Below are positions 1 through 6,072 of a stretch of 10,251 nucleotides of DNA, piece by piece (position 1 is the stretch's first letter; each line of letters begins with the position of its first letter). The DNA lies in NCBI GenBank assembly GCA_023428245.1, contig JAEYYX010000082.1, positions 1 through 10,251 of the forward strand, given 5' to 3'. Source of the DNA: Pseudomonadota bacterium. GTDB taxonomy: Bacteria; Myxococcota_A; Polyangia; Polyangiales; Polyangiaceae. The position numbers and the translations under genes were made by a program. Below the pieces are notes generated by a model that saw only the letters and a program-made list of their open reading frames with translations, had not been told where the DNA came from and searched no databases.

Positions 1-254
1 ATCAGCACCTTGTCGCGCTTGGCCGGGTTCTTCTTCAGCCAGCTGCCGATCACGGTCTCCGATTCGCCACCCTTGTTGCCGGGCTTCCAGCGCGAATAGA
101 CGTCGGCGGTGTCGACGAAGGAGAAGCCGGCATCGACGAAGGCGTCGAGGATCTTGTGCGAGGCGGCCTCGTCGGCCGTCCAGCCGAACACGTTGCCGCC
201 GAAGGCGATGGGCGCGAATTCGAGGCTCGATTGGCCGAGCTTGCGCTTCTCCAT
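1..254 (-). CDS. Aldo/keto reductase, N-terminal part (cut by window edge)
   Basis: NAD(P)H-dependent oxidoreductase of the aldo/keto reductase superfamily, acting on an unknown carbonyl substrate in the cytosol. The 84 visible residues begin MEKRKLGQSSLEFAPIAFGG, the usual first strand and glycine turn of the TIM barrel. Next come a helix with ILDAFVDAGFSFVDTADVYS, carrying the conserved Asp and the catalytic Tyr of the family's DTAxxY motif, and GGESETVIGSWLKK. The C-terminal three quarters lie outside the window. The ATG is preceded at good distance by an AGGGAGAA ribosome binding site. Wording and codon choice resemble Rhizobiales homologues more than the myxobacterial genes to the right (impression from memory). 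An intrinsic terminator lies immediately upstream on the same strand, so expression needs a promoter between the two or read-through. Confidence 0.87.
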   Translation of the reverse strand, partial: MEKRKLGQSSLEFAPIAFGGNVFGWTADEAASHKILDAFVDAGFSFVDTADVYSRWKPGNKGGESETVIGSWLKKNPAKRDKVL

Positions 255-273
255 GATCGTTCTCCCTTGTGAC

Positions 274-319
274 GAATAAAAAGGCGCCCTACGCCTCGGG
301 CCTCGGTCCGAGGCGGCGC
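274..319 (-). terminator. Intrinsic terminator (minus strand)
   Basis: CGCCTCGG (292-299) pairs perfectly with CCGAGGCG (308-315), extended by GCGC at 284-287 and 316-319. On the minus strand the stem is followed at once by TTTTTATT (plus-strand A-run 274-282). It would end a minus-strand transcript whose last codons may be those closing with TAG at 356-358. It ends only about 20 bases before the reductase start, so attenuation of that gene is an alternative. Confidence 0.6.
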
Positions 320-353
320 TTGCCTCGCGATCATAGCGGCTGGAGAGGGTCCC

Positions 354-518
354 GCCTACTCCGCGGCTTTTGCCGGCGCCGGAGGGACCTCCGGCGGCGC
401 GGCAGCGGGCGGCGCGGCAGCGGGTGGAGCTCCCGGAACGGGCGGCGACGATGGCGCTGGCGGCACTACGGACACCGGCGGGGCGCCTGGCTCGGGTGGT
501 GGTGGCTCGGAAGAGTGC
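354..518 (+). other. Gly/Ala-rich linker in frame with the SGNH hydrolase; no start codon; probable sequence junction
   Basis: This stretch is in frame with the hydrolase that starts at 519 and reads as a linker rich in GG, GA and AGGA units, ending GSGGGGSEEC before the Met. It is the same kind of tether as residues 39-110 of the neighbouring PEBP lipoprotein, so it is probably translated. The frame stays open back to 273 but has no ATG, GTG or TTG and no signal peptide or lipobox. On the other strand a frame ending PAPAKAAE closes with TAG at 356-358, which would suit the tail of an unrelated gene. A join between two DNAs somewhere around 355-385 explains both facts. Confidence 0.55.
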
Positions 519-1118
519 ATGAAGGGCACGACCAAGGGGAACGAAGTCCTCTTCATCGGCGAGTCGTTCATTGCTGCCAGTGACATTCCTGAGGAGACGA
601 CCAAACTCGCTCGCGCGGCCGGATCTCTGGCTCAGAACGAATCCTACGTCGACAAGTCCGTGAGCGGGACCTGGATCGGCAACGGGGCGGGCAACTCGAT
701 CCCGAACCAGTACAAGAACAACAAGAACGGAGTGCGCTTCGTTCTCATGAACGGAGGCGGAAACGACTGCTGGCAAGGCGGTAAGGAGTCCGACCGGACC
801 AACGCGTTGAACGCTGCCAAGGCATTGTTTACCGAAATGGATCAGAACGGCGTCGAGAAGATCGTCTACTTCTTCTACCCGGATCCGATTGGCAGTCAGT
901 TTAACGACTTGAAGGCTTGTCTCGATATCCTCCGTCCCGAGATGAAGAAGCTCTGCGACGAGCTGGGTTCACCGAAGTGCTATTGGCTCGACTTGCGGGA
1001 GACCTGGAACGGTCATCCTGAGTACACGAGAGACGGGATTCACGTGGATGGCCCCGGTAACGTTCCCACCGCCACGGCCATCTGGAATACGATGGAGGAG
1101 AACTGCGTCGCTCCTTGA
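519..1118 (+). CDS. SGNH/GDSL-family hydrolase, 5' end missing
   Basis: Predicted esterase or carbohydrate deacetylase of the SGNH fold, probably exported and surface-tethered. Numbering from the Met at 519: block I is FIGESF with Ser16 as nucleophile (GES in place of the usual GDS); a Gly-rich WIGNGAGNS at 52-60 fits block II; block III is NGGGNDCW with oxyanion-hole Asn82; block V is RDGIH with Asp172 and His175 completing the triad. All catalytic positions are present, so the domain looks active. The domain starts only about nine residues after this Met and an in-frame Gly/Ala linker runs upstream, so the Met is probably internal and the true N-terminus (signal peptide plus lipobox) has been lost. 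No convincing ribosome binding site precedes 519. The PEBP lipoprotein follows 55 bases downstream on the same strand. The substrate cannot be read from the sequence. Confidence 0.8.
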   Translation: MKGTTKGNEVLFIGESFIAASDIPEETTKLARAAGSLAQNESYVDKSVSGTWIGNGAGNSIPNQYKNNKNGVRFVLMNGGGNDCWQGGKESDRTNALNAAKALFTEMDQNGVEKIVYFFYPDPIGSQFNDLKACLDILRPEMKKLCDELGSPKCYWLDLRETWNGHPEYTRDGIHVDGPGNVPTATAIWNTMEENCVAP

Positions 1119-1173
1119 TCGGAAGACGCCAGTACAAGGGTAGACGGCGGGGGTCGGGACCGTCATCATCAGT

Positions 1174-2025
1174 GTGAGGATGACCTTGAGTTTTCAGCGA
1201 TCCCGAACCATCTGTCAGAAGAATGAGAGCCGCGCCGCGGGTGCGGCTCTCATCTTACTATTCTCTCTGAGCGCTTGCGAAAGCGAGAGCGGCACGCCTT
1301 CCGGCGCAGGGGGCGCGGAGGCGACCGGCGGTGCGAGCTCTGGAGGCGCGGCTGCCATGGGCGGGTCGCTTCCTTCCGGTGGGGCCGCGTCCGGAGGCGT
1401 GGACTCGACGGGCGGCGCGGCGAGCGGCGGTGACGTCAGTTCCGGCGGGGCTATCGGAAGCGGCGGTGACGCATCGGGAGGCGCGAGCCCTACGGGCGGT
1501 AGCTCTCCCTTTGTCCTTTCGAGTCCTGCTTTTGAAAACGTCGAGGACTGCTCCGAGTCGAACGTCAACGTGTGCGATGCCTTCCCGGACGAGAACGTCG
1601 CGTACCTCGAGAACGCGAACGTTACTCCGGAGCTGAGTTGGACGGGGGCCCCGGAAGGAACGAAGAGTCTTGCTCTCGCCTTGTTCGACGTCTCCTACGG
1701 ACAAGCGCACTGGGTACTTTGGAACATCCCTGCGGACCTGACGATGCTTCCCGCAAACATCGCGCAGGATACAGCCACTCCGGCAGTGCCGGCCGGCTCG
1801 CAGCAAGCCAACGCGAATTTCGCGACCACCTCGGAGCACGGCTACTTTGGGCCCCATATGCCCTGTAACGTTTACGAGTTCGAGCTCTACGCTCTCGGGA
1901 CGAGCGAGCTCACGCCGATGGACACAGACTCCGCGGTGCTGGTCTGGTTCGAGCTCTCCGAACACCCCGATTTGCTCGGAGTAGCTCGACTCCGAGGTCG
2001 TGGAAACCTGTCCGGCTGCAACTGA
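1174..2025 (+). CDS. PEBP-family (YbhB/YbcL-like) lipoprotein
   Basis: Lipoprotein carrying a phosphatidylethanolamine-binding-protein domain. Residues 21-35 (AAGAALILLFSLSAC) are the hydrophobic core and lipobox with Cys35 as lipidation site. Residues about 39-110 are a linker of Gly/Ala/Ser repeats (GGA, SGG). The PEBP domain fills 113-281: SPAF, then ELSWTGAPEGTKSLALALFD (153-172), the conserved HWVLWNIPA (179-187), GYFGPHMPC (223-231) and a C-terminal helix ending in RGRGNLSGCN. Bacterial PEBPs are usually soluble and their ligand is unsettled, so the role is unknown; the tether suggests display at the outer membrane. The start is uncertain: GTG 1174 gives the longest frame, ATG 1180 also fits, and TTG 1186 is the only one with a well-spaced GTGAGG ahead. 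The signal peptide survives in all three. It may share a transcript with the SGNH hydrolase upstream. Confidence 0.87.
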   Translation: MRMTLSFQRSRTICQKNESRAAGAALILLFSLSACESESGTPSGAGGAEATGGASSGGAAAMGGSLPSGGAASGGVDSTGGAASGGDVSSGGAIGSGGDASGGASPTGGSSPFVLSSPAFENVEDCSESNVNVCDAFPDENVAYLENANVTPELSWTGAPEGTKSLALALFDVSYGQAHWVLWNIPADLTMLPANIAQDTATPAVPAGSQQANANFATTSEHGYFGPHMPCNVYEFELYALGTSELTPMDTDSAVLVWFELSEHPDLLGVARLRGRGNLSGCN

Positions 2026-2035
2026 AGGACGTGCC

Positions 2036-2068
2036 CGAGGCCCCCGTGCGAAGGGTCACTAGGCCTCG
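2036..2068 (+). other. Hairpin between the PEBP and sugE genes
   Basis: CGAGGCC (2036-2042) and GGCCTCG (2062-2068) are perfect inverted repeats separated by 19 bases that themselves contain CCC and GGG. No T-run follows, so this is at best a weak terminator or a leader structure 25 bases upstream of the sugE start. It does not resemble the guanidine riboswitch classes I know. Confidence 0.35.
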
Positions 2069-2093
2069 CATTGTGCGGTGATAGGATGGGCCC

Positions 2094-2417
2094 GTGGCGT
2101 GGCTTGTTCTTTTCGTCGCAGGGCTTCTCGAAGTAGCTTGGGCGCTCGGGCTCAAGACTACTGAGGGCTTTACGCGCCTGGTCCCGAGCCTTCTGACAGG
2201 AGCGGCCATCGTCGGTAGTATGGTGCTCCTGGCCCAAGCCTCGCGGACGCTACCGATTGGGACTGCGTATGCTGTTTGGGTCGGGGTAGGGGTCGTCGGA
2301 GCGTCGATCGGTGGAATCTTCCTCTATGACGAACCCGTGAGCGCTCCGCGGACCCTTTTCCTCGGCTTGCTCGTCGTGTCCATCATTGGCCTCAAGCTCA
2401 CCTCCCCCGAGTCTTGA
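2094..2417 (+). CDS. sugE: SMR-family guanidinium exporter SugE/Gdx
   Basis: Inner-membrane small multidrug resistance protein of the Gdx subgroup, a proton-coupled guanidinium exporter that works as an antiparallel dimer. At 107 residues it is full length, with four transmembrane helices at roughly 2-20, 30-49, 57-77 and 84-103. Key residues are present: Glu13 in GLLEVAWALGLK (proton/substrate site), Ser42, Tyr59 and Trp62 in GTAYAVWVGVGVVGA. The segment LKTTEGFTRLVPS after helix 1 is typical of SugE rather than EmrE. The start is GTG, preceded by TAGGATGGG as a moderate ribosome binding site. It stands alone, with only 68 bases after the PEBP gene, and is convergent with the RRM operon. I see no guanidine riboswitch in front. 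Confidence 0.94.
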   Translation: MAWLVLFVAGLLEVAWALGLKTTEGFTRLVPSLLTGAAIVGSMVLLAQASRTLPIGTAYAVWVGVGVVGASIGGIFLYDEPVSAPRTLFLGLLVVSIIGLKLTSPES

Positions 2418-2448
2418 GACGGTCGGGGCTCTGAGAGGGAAATAGAAG

Positions 2449-2477
2449 AAGGGCAGACTCACGAAGAGTCCGCCCTT
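2449..2477 (-). terminator. Intrinsic terminator of the RRM operon
   Basis: AAGGGC-A-GACTC (2449-2460), loop ACGAA, GAGTC-C-GCCCTT (2466-2477). Read on the plus strand the stem has an A/C mismatch. On the minus strand the same pair becomes G-U, giving an unbroken 12-pair stem with loop TTCGT followed by CTTCTATTT. The asymmetry says it serves the minus-strand genes ending at 2532. It may also stop plus-strand sugE transcripts. Confidence 0.7.
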
Positions 2478-2482
2478 GGATG

Positions 2483-2500
2483 GGGCTTTGTGGAAAGCCC
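2483..2500. terminator. Second hairpin between convergent genes
   Basis: GGGCTTT (2483-2489), loop GTGG, AAAGCCC (2494-2500): a perfect 7-pair stem six bases from the main terminator. There is no long T-run on either strand. It may back up termination or protect the 3' end of the transcript. Confidence 0.4.
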
Positions 2501-2531
2501 TTACGGGTTCGCGGGGAATGCCCCGGTACGT

Positions 2532-2720
2532 TCAATCAACGAACAGCTGCGGCTGAGGGCCAGGTTTGATCCCGATCAGATCGGGATCTTCGCCGTCTTC
2601 AGTCGCTGGCTGGTTCTCGCGATTGGCCTTTCGAAGCTTGCGCTTCTCCAGCTTCTCCTGTTGATGCTCGACGCGTTCGCGTTCGCGAATCCGTTTTCCC
2701 GTCGTGGAACGAGGTTTCAA
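2532..2720 (-). CDS. Small basic protein encoded directly after the RRM gene (TTG start)
   Basis: A 62-residue protein, function unknown. Residues 1-37 are strongly basic and likely one helix (GKRIRERERVEHQQ, then EKLEKRKLRKANRE). Residues 40-62 are acidic then proline-rich: TEDGEDPDLIGIKPGPQPQL. From memory, short proteins with a charged helix and a DPDxxGIxPGPQP tail occur in other Deltaproteobacteria; this is unchecked. The frame has no ATG. The TTG at 2718-2720 sits five bases after TGAGG, an ideal ribosome binding site that overlaps the stop codon of the RRM gene, so reinitiation or coupled translation is likely. The open frame continues upstream antisense-style through the Gly-rich codons of the RRM gene, but that part looks like a shadow. 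A terminator follows the stop. The charge suggests nucleic-acid or ribosome binding (inference). Confidence 0.66.
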   Translation of the reverse strand: MKPRSTTGKRIRERERVEHQQEKLEKRKLRKANRENQPATEDGEDPDLIGIKPGPQPQLFVD

Positions 2721-2729
2721 AGAAACCTC
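2711..2729 (-). promoter_or_regulatory. Perfect inverted repeat over the RRM stop and the small gene's ribosome binding site
   Basis: GAGGTTTC (2711-2718), AAA, GAAACCTC (2722-2729). In the minus-strand mRNA the 5' arm holds GAGG (the Shine-Dalgarno, overlapping the RRM stop TGA at 2728-2730). The loop and the first base of the 3' arm hold the TTG start. Folding would hide the start site until a ribosome finishing the RRM gene melts it. Confidence 0.6.
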
Positions 2730-3108
2730 ACCAACGCTCGCTTCTGTCACCGCGGCGGCTGCCCTTATGGCCACCACCACCGTGTCCGCCGCCGCCGCCG
2801 TATCCACCACCGCCGCCGCCGCCGTATCCACCACCACCGCCGCCGCCGCCGCTGCGGGGAGCGCGCTCCTGCGCCTCATTCACGCGGACGGTGCGTCCGT
2901 CGAAGTCCCTGCCGTCCATACCCTCGATGGCTGCTTTGCCGTCGGTGCCGTTTGCGAAGGTGACGAAGCCGAACCCACGCGAGCGACCGGTATCGCGATC
3001 CATAATGACCGCTGCATCGACGACCTCACCGAACTTTTCGAATCCGCGACGAAGGCCATCGTTGTCGGTGTTGAAGCTCAGACCACCGACGAATAATTTC
3101 ATTGACAT
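2728..3108 (-). CDS. Glycine-rich RRM RNA-binding protein
   Basis: Single RNA-recognition-motif protein of 126 residues, binding single-stranded RNA in the cytosol. RNP2 is LFVGGL (5-10) and RNP1 is RGFGFVTF (44-51), with all aromatic RNA-contact positions kept. The rest of the RRM runs to about 82. Residues 87-118 are a Gly tail with Tyr and His at intervals (YGGGGGGGYGGGGGHGGGG), followed by a basic end KGSRRGDRSERW. This matches the cyanobacterial and deltaproteobacterial glycine-rich RNA-binding proteins, some of which are cold-induced. Two ATGs (3106-3108 and 3100-3102) are possible; AGAGAAAGAA upstream is a modest ribosome binding site. It heads a two-gene unit with the small basic protein. 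The Gly-rich tail suggests condensate-like or multivalent RNA binding (inference). Confidence 0.94.
   Translation of the reverse strand: MSMKLFVGGLSFNTDNDGLRRGFEKFGEVVDAAVIMDRDTGRSRGFGFVTFANGTDGKAAIEGMDGRDFDGRTVRVNEAQERAPRSGGGGGGGGYGGGGGGGYGGGGGHGGGGHKGSRRGDRSERW
2787..2850 (-). repeat. Imperfect tandem repeat encoding the Gly/Tyr tail
   Basis: GGC/GGT codon runs broken by GGATAC. The GTATCCACCACC string (plus strand) recurs with a 24-base period (TATCC at 2801 and 2825). It is translated as Gly-rich blocks containing Tyr. Such tracts are prone to slippage, so repeat number may vary between strains. Confidence 0.6.
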
Positions 3109-3447
3109 TTCTTTCTCTACTTTTCGTTTCTTGCCAGCTCACATCTCCCTCGGAAGGGGAGGCCTCAGACGCAAAGTCGGCCGTCGAATACGGTCCGTGT
3201 GCGCTTGTTGACCCCCTAGTGAACGAATCGCTTTTTAGGTGACTCGTTCGTTCGAGACGCTCGCCTGCCCCGGACCCGATGTCCGCAGCCTCTCAACTCG
3301 GCAAGAATCAGAGCTCTGAACTCTTTTCGGTCTTCGGTCAAGGAAATTCGCTCCGGCCGAGGGCTCACCTCGCCGCCATCGACCTAGAGCCGCTGCGCGT
3401 TGCGGCTCCCGTTCGGAGCCCGAGCCGTGATAGGGGTGGCCCGAAGC
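3109..3447. other. Divergent intergenic region between the RRM and DUF4105 genes
   Basis: About 340 bases holding the 5' regions of two divergent genes. I see no convincing coding frame. GAACGAA (3221-3227) and TTCGTTC (3248-3254) form an imperfect inverted repeat that could be an operator. GGCTCC-CGTTC-GGAGCC (3404-3420) is a small hairpin about 30 bases before the DUF4105 start. TTGACC at 3208-3213 resembles a -35 box but has no good -10 partner. Confidence 0.45.
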
Positions 3448-4680
3448 ATGCGAGCTCATGGGGATTTTTCGAAGGGAGCGCCGTGGGCGCTTTCGATCCT
3501 GGCCTGCGCCCTGCTCACCGCGGCGCCTCTGGGGGCCGAGGAGCGCGTGGAAACGACGGTGCAGGCGTCCGTTCAGGCTGGAGCGGGCCGGACAGCGGCC
3601 CGGACGACCCTCACGCTGCTGACCGTCGGTCCTGGTTCGGACATGCTCGAGCTTTGGGGCCACAGCGCGCTTTGCGTGAGCTCGGGCGAGTTCGAACAAG
3701 GCGATTGTTATGACTATGGGTGGAGTCCCGCACTCGACGTCTCGAAGCTCATCTTCGGAACTCTCTCCGGGGAGCAGCTCTTCGTGCCGACGAGTTTTCC
3801 CGCGTCGCGTATGCTCGCCGTGTACCAGTTCCGGGACGTCTGGAGGCAGAAGCTCGAGCTCGACCCGGAGCAGACTGATCAGTTGCTCGCCCGCCTGCGT
3901 ACCGACGTCACTGAGAGGCGCGCCTATGCCTACGAGCCGCTCTTCGACAACTGCACGACACGTCTCCGCGACGCGCTCGACGAAGTCACCTTGGGTGCGC
4001 TGCGCAAGGGAGCCAATGCTCCTGATGGCGCGGCGCTCCGCACCTTTGCGGAAGAGGGACTCCGGGGCCGTTTGGTTCCGCTCGCGGCCTTGGCGCTCGG
4101 CGGCGGAGCACGGCTCGATCGGAAGAGCTCCGAGTGGGATCGGATGGCGTTTCCGATCGACCTCATGGACTCCATCGACAAGAGGCTGAACGCGCCCAGA
4201 GAGCGTCTCTTCACGCGTCTCGATGCCCCGCCTCCGACCAGCGTCCACGTGGGGCGGGCAGCGCTCATTGTCTTCTCCTTCGTCCTCGCGCTCTTCGTTT
4301 GGCGTGGGAGAAAATCGAGCCTTCGCGTCAAGAGCGGGGTCGTCGGACTTTGGCTCTTCGTGCTTTCGCTCGTTCCGCTCGCCGCGCTCACGACCTCTCT
4401 CCCGTCGCTCACGCCGAGCTGGACCCTGCTTCTCTTGTCGCCCACGGACCTCTTGCTCTTCGCGAAACCGAGTCAGCTCCTTCGCCGCTACGCTACGCTG
4501 CGTGCGGGAAGCAGCCTGATCCTCGGCGCCCTCTCGGCGCTCGGTGTGATCGAGCAGAGCCTCGTCGCCGTGAGTTTGGTTGTGCTTCTGCCGCTTGGAA
4601 GCCTGCTTCTTTGCCTCGAACTGGAACCAGTCGAACAAAACGGAAGAGCCCGCGCCGCTCGTCGCAGCACGGGCCCTTGA
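3448..4680 (+). CDS. DUF4105 / Lnb-like membrane protein
   Basis: Predicted membrane-anchored thiol enzyme of the DUF4105 family, papain/NlpC-like by motif. The family includes the Bacteroides lipoprotein N-acyltransferase Lnb, as I recall. Numbering from ATG 3448 (410 residues): signal sequence 10-30 (core ALSILACALLTAA, likely cut after PLGA); catalytic-type domain 55-250 with LLTVGPGSDMLELWGHSAL (His72) and YEPLFDNCTTRLRDALD (Cys169), the two family hallmarks; then about five hydrophobic segments near 270-285, 298-316, 325-338, 354-366 and 371-390, and a basic tail. An extracytoplasmic domain followed by C-terminal membrane helices is the Lnb layout. The frame extends to a TTG at 3400, but ATG 3448, preceded by AGGGGTGG, gives a normal signal peptide. 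It stands alone, divergent from the RRM gene and convergent with xylA. Acyltransferase activity is a family-based guess; peptidase or amidase activity is the alternative. Confidence 0.84.
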   Translation: MRAHGDFSKGAPWALSILACALLTAAPLGAEERVETTVQASVQAGAGRTAARTTLTLLTVGPGSDMLELWGHSALCVSSGEFEQGDCYDYGWSPALDVSKLIFGTLSGEQLFVPTSFPASRMLAVYQFRDVWRQKLELDPEQTDQLLARLRTDVTERRAYAYEPLFDNCTTRLRDALDEVTLGALRKGANAPDGAALRTFAEEGLRGRLVPLAALALGGGARLDRKSSEWDRMAFPIDLMDSIDKRLNAPRERLFTRLDAPPPTSVHVGRAALIVFSFVLALFVWRGRKSSLRVKSGVVGLWLFVLSLVPLAALTTSLPSLTPSWTLLLLSPTDLLLFAKPSQLLRRYATLRAGSSLILGALSALGVIEQSLVAVSLVVLLPLGSLLLCLELEPVEQNGRARAARRSTGP

Positions 4681-4687
4681 GGAAACC

Positions 4688-4713
4688 GGGGCGCCTCTTT
4701 GAGAGAGGCCCTC
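4688..4713. terminator. Hairpin terminator between convergent DUF4105 and xylA genes
   Basis: GCCTCT (4693-4698), loop TTGAG, AGAGGC (4704-4709), with further GG/CC pairing outside after one unpaired base. It lies in the 49-base gap between two converging genes, so it can serve both. No strong T-run is present on either side. Confidence 0.5.
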
Positions 4714-4729
4714 GGCCGTCTTCTGATCA

Positions 4730-6061
4730 TCAGCGAATGTAGCGATTGATGATGTTCTCGTAGAGCTCCTGTTGGCCGCTCTTGAGAGGGGGCTCGCCGC
4801 CCTTGTTTCCGAGCTCCGCGAGCTGAACGAGATCCAACTTGCCAGCTTCGAACTCAGCGCCTTTGCCGCCGTCGAAGGAGGAGTAACGCTCCTTGCGCAT
4901 TTTCTCGATCGGCGACTTCTGGATGATTTCGTCGGCGATGATGAGGGCGCGAGCGAAGGTGTCCATGCCGCCGATGTGGCCGTAGAAGGTGTCGTTCAGG
5001 TCCGTCGAGTTACGACGACGCTTTGCGTCGAAGTTCACGCCGCCGCCCTGAAGGCCGCCCGAGCGGAGCAGCACGAGCATCATCTCAACCGTCTCGTTGA
5101 TGTTGTTCGGGAACTGGTCCGTGTCCCAGGCGTTCTGGTAGTCGCCGCGGTTCGCGTCGATGCTGCCGAGCATGCCCGCGTCCGCCGCGACCTGCATCTC
5201 ATGGTCCATCGTGTGGCCGGCGAGGGTTGCGTGGTTCGTCTCGATGTTGATCTTGAAGTCCTTGTCGAGACCGTGCTCGCGCAGGAAGCCAATCACCGTC
5301 GCACAGTCGAAGTCGTACTGGTGCTTGCTCGGCTCCATCGGCTTCGGCTCGATGAAGAAGGTACCCCTGAAGCCCTGGCTCCGCGCATAGTCACGAGCCA
5401 TCGTGAGAAAACGGGCGAAGTGCGAAACTTCACGCTTCATGTCCGTGTTCAAGAGGCTCATGTAGCCTTCGCGACCGCCCCAGAAGACGTAGTTTTCGCC
5501 GCCGAGAGCGATCGTTGCGTCGAGGGCGTCCTTGAGCTGGGCGCCTGCGTGAGCGACGACCGAGAAGTCGGGGTTCGTCGAAGCGCCATTCATGTAGCGG
5601 GGGTTCGAGAAGAGGTTCGCCGTGCCCCAAAGGAGCTTCACGCCGGAGGCGGCCTGCTTTTGCTTGGCGAACTCGACGATGTCCATGACGCGCTTTTGGG
5701 TCTCGGCGCGGCTCGAACCTTCCTCGATCAGGTCGATGTCGTGGAAGCAGTAGTAGGGGACGCCGAGCTTGGTGATGAACTCGAAGGCCGCGTCAGCCTT
5801 CATCTTCGCGCGAGAGAGAGCGTCCTTGCCCTCGTTCCACGGGAACTGGAAGGGGCCCGGACCAAACGGGTCCGCGCCTGCACCGCAGAAAGTGTGCCAG
5901 TAACAAACCGCGAACTTGAAGTGATCCTTCAGCTTCTTCCCTGCGACGACGCGGTTCTCGTCGTACCACCGGAACGCGAGCGGGTTGTCCGACTCCGGAC
6001 CCTCATACGCGATCTTGCTGACTCCGGGGAAGTATTCCTTATCGCCAATCACAACGCTCAT
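4730..6061 (-). CDS. xylA: Xylose isomerase (class II)
   Basis: Converts D-xylose to D-xylulose (and D-glucose to D-fructose) in the cytosol as a divalent-metal-dependent tetramer. At 443 residues it matches the long class II enzymes. Active-site residues all sit six positions after the E. coli numbering: His107 and Asp110 in FHDID, Glu238 and Lys240 in FFIEPKPMEPSKHQYDFD, Glu274 and His277 in IETNHATLAGHTMDHE, Asp302 in DANRGD, Asp313 and Asp315 in WDTDQFP, and Asp345 in NFDAKRRR. ATG 6061 has AGGTGA seven bases ahead. No xylulokinase, transporter or XylR lies beside it, so xylulose must be handled by genes elsewhere. A damaged or unannotated minus-strand frame ends 11 bases upstream, its TAG overlapping the xylA ribosome binding site, which hints at a former two-gene unit. 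Confidence 0.98.
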   Translation of the reverse strand: MSVVIGDKEYFPGVSKIAYEGPESDNPLAFRWYDENRVVAGKKLKDHFKFAVCYWHTFCGAGADPFGPGPFQFPWNEGKDALSRAKMKADAAFEFITKLGVPYYCFHDIDLIEEGSSRAETQKRVMDIVEFAKQKQAASGVKLLWGTANLFSNPRYMNGASTNPDFSVVAHAGAQLKDALDATIALGGENYVFWGGREGYMSLLNTDMKREVSHFARFLTMARDYARSQGFRGTFFIEPKPMEPSKHQYDFDCATVIGFLREHGLDKDFKINIETNHATLAGHTMDHEMQVAADAGMLGSIDANRGDYQNAWDTDQFPNNINETVEMMLVLLRSGGLQGGGVNFDAKRRRNSTDLNDTFYGHIGGMDTFARALIIADEIIQKSPIEKMRKERYSSFDGGKGAEFEAGKLDLVQLAELGNKGGEPPLKSGQQELYENIINRYIR

Positions 6062-6072
6062 AACGTCTTCAC

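Noticed and set aside
2026..2093. Guanidine riboswitch ahead of sugE
   Set aside because: The gap is only 68 bases and lacks the paired ACGR-loop hairpins or other guanidine motifs I know; only one simple hairpin is present.
2704..3096. Plus-strand frames across the RRM gene, rich in Ala, Thr and Val
   Set aside because: They are read-outs of the Gly-codon repeat on the wrong strand; the RRM with RNP1 and RNP2 is unambiguous.
3235..4638. 467-codon minus-strand open frame
   Set aside because: Antisense to the DUF4105 gene; the product is Arg/Glu-rich with no fold-like pattern, as expected for a shadow.
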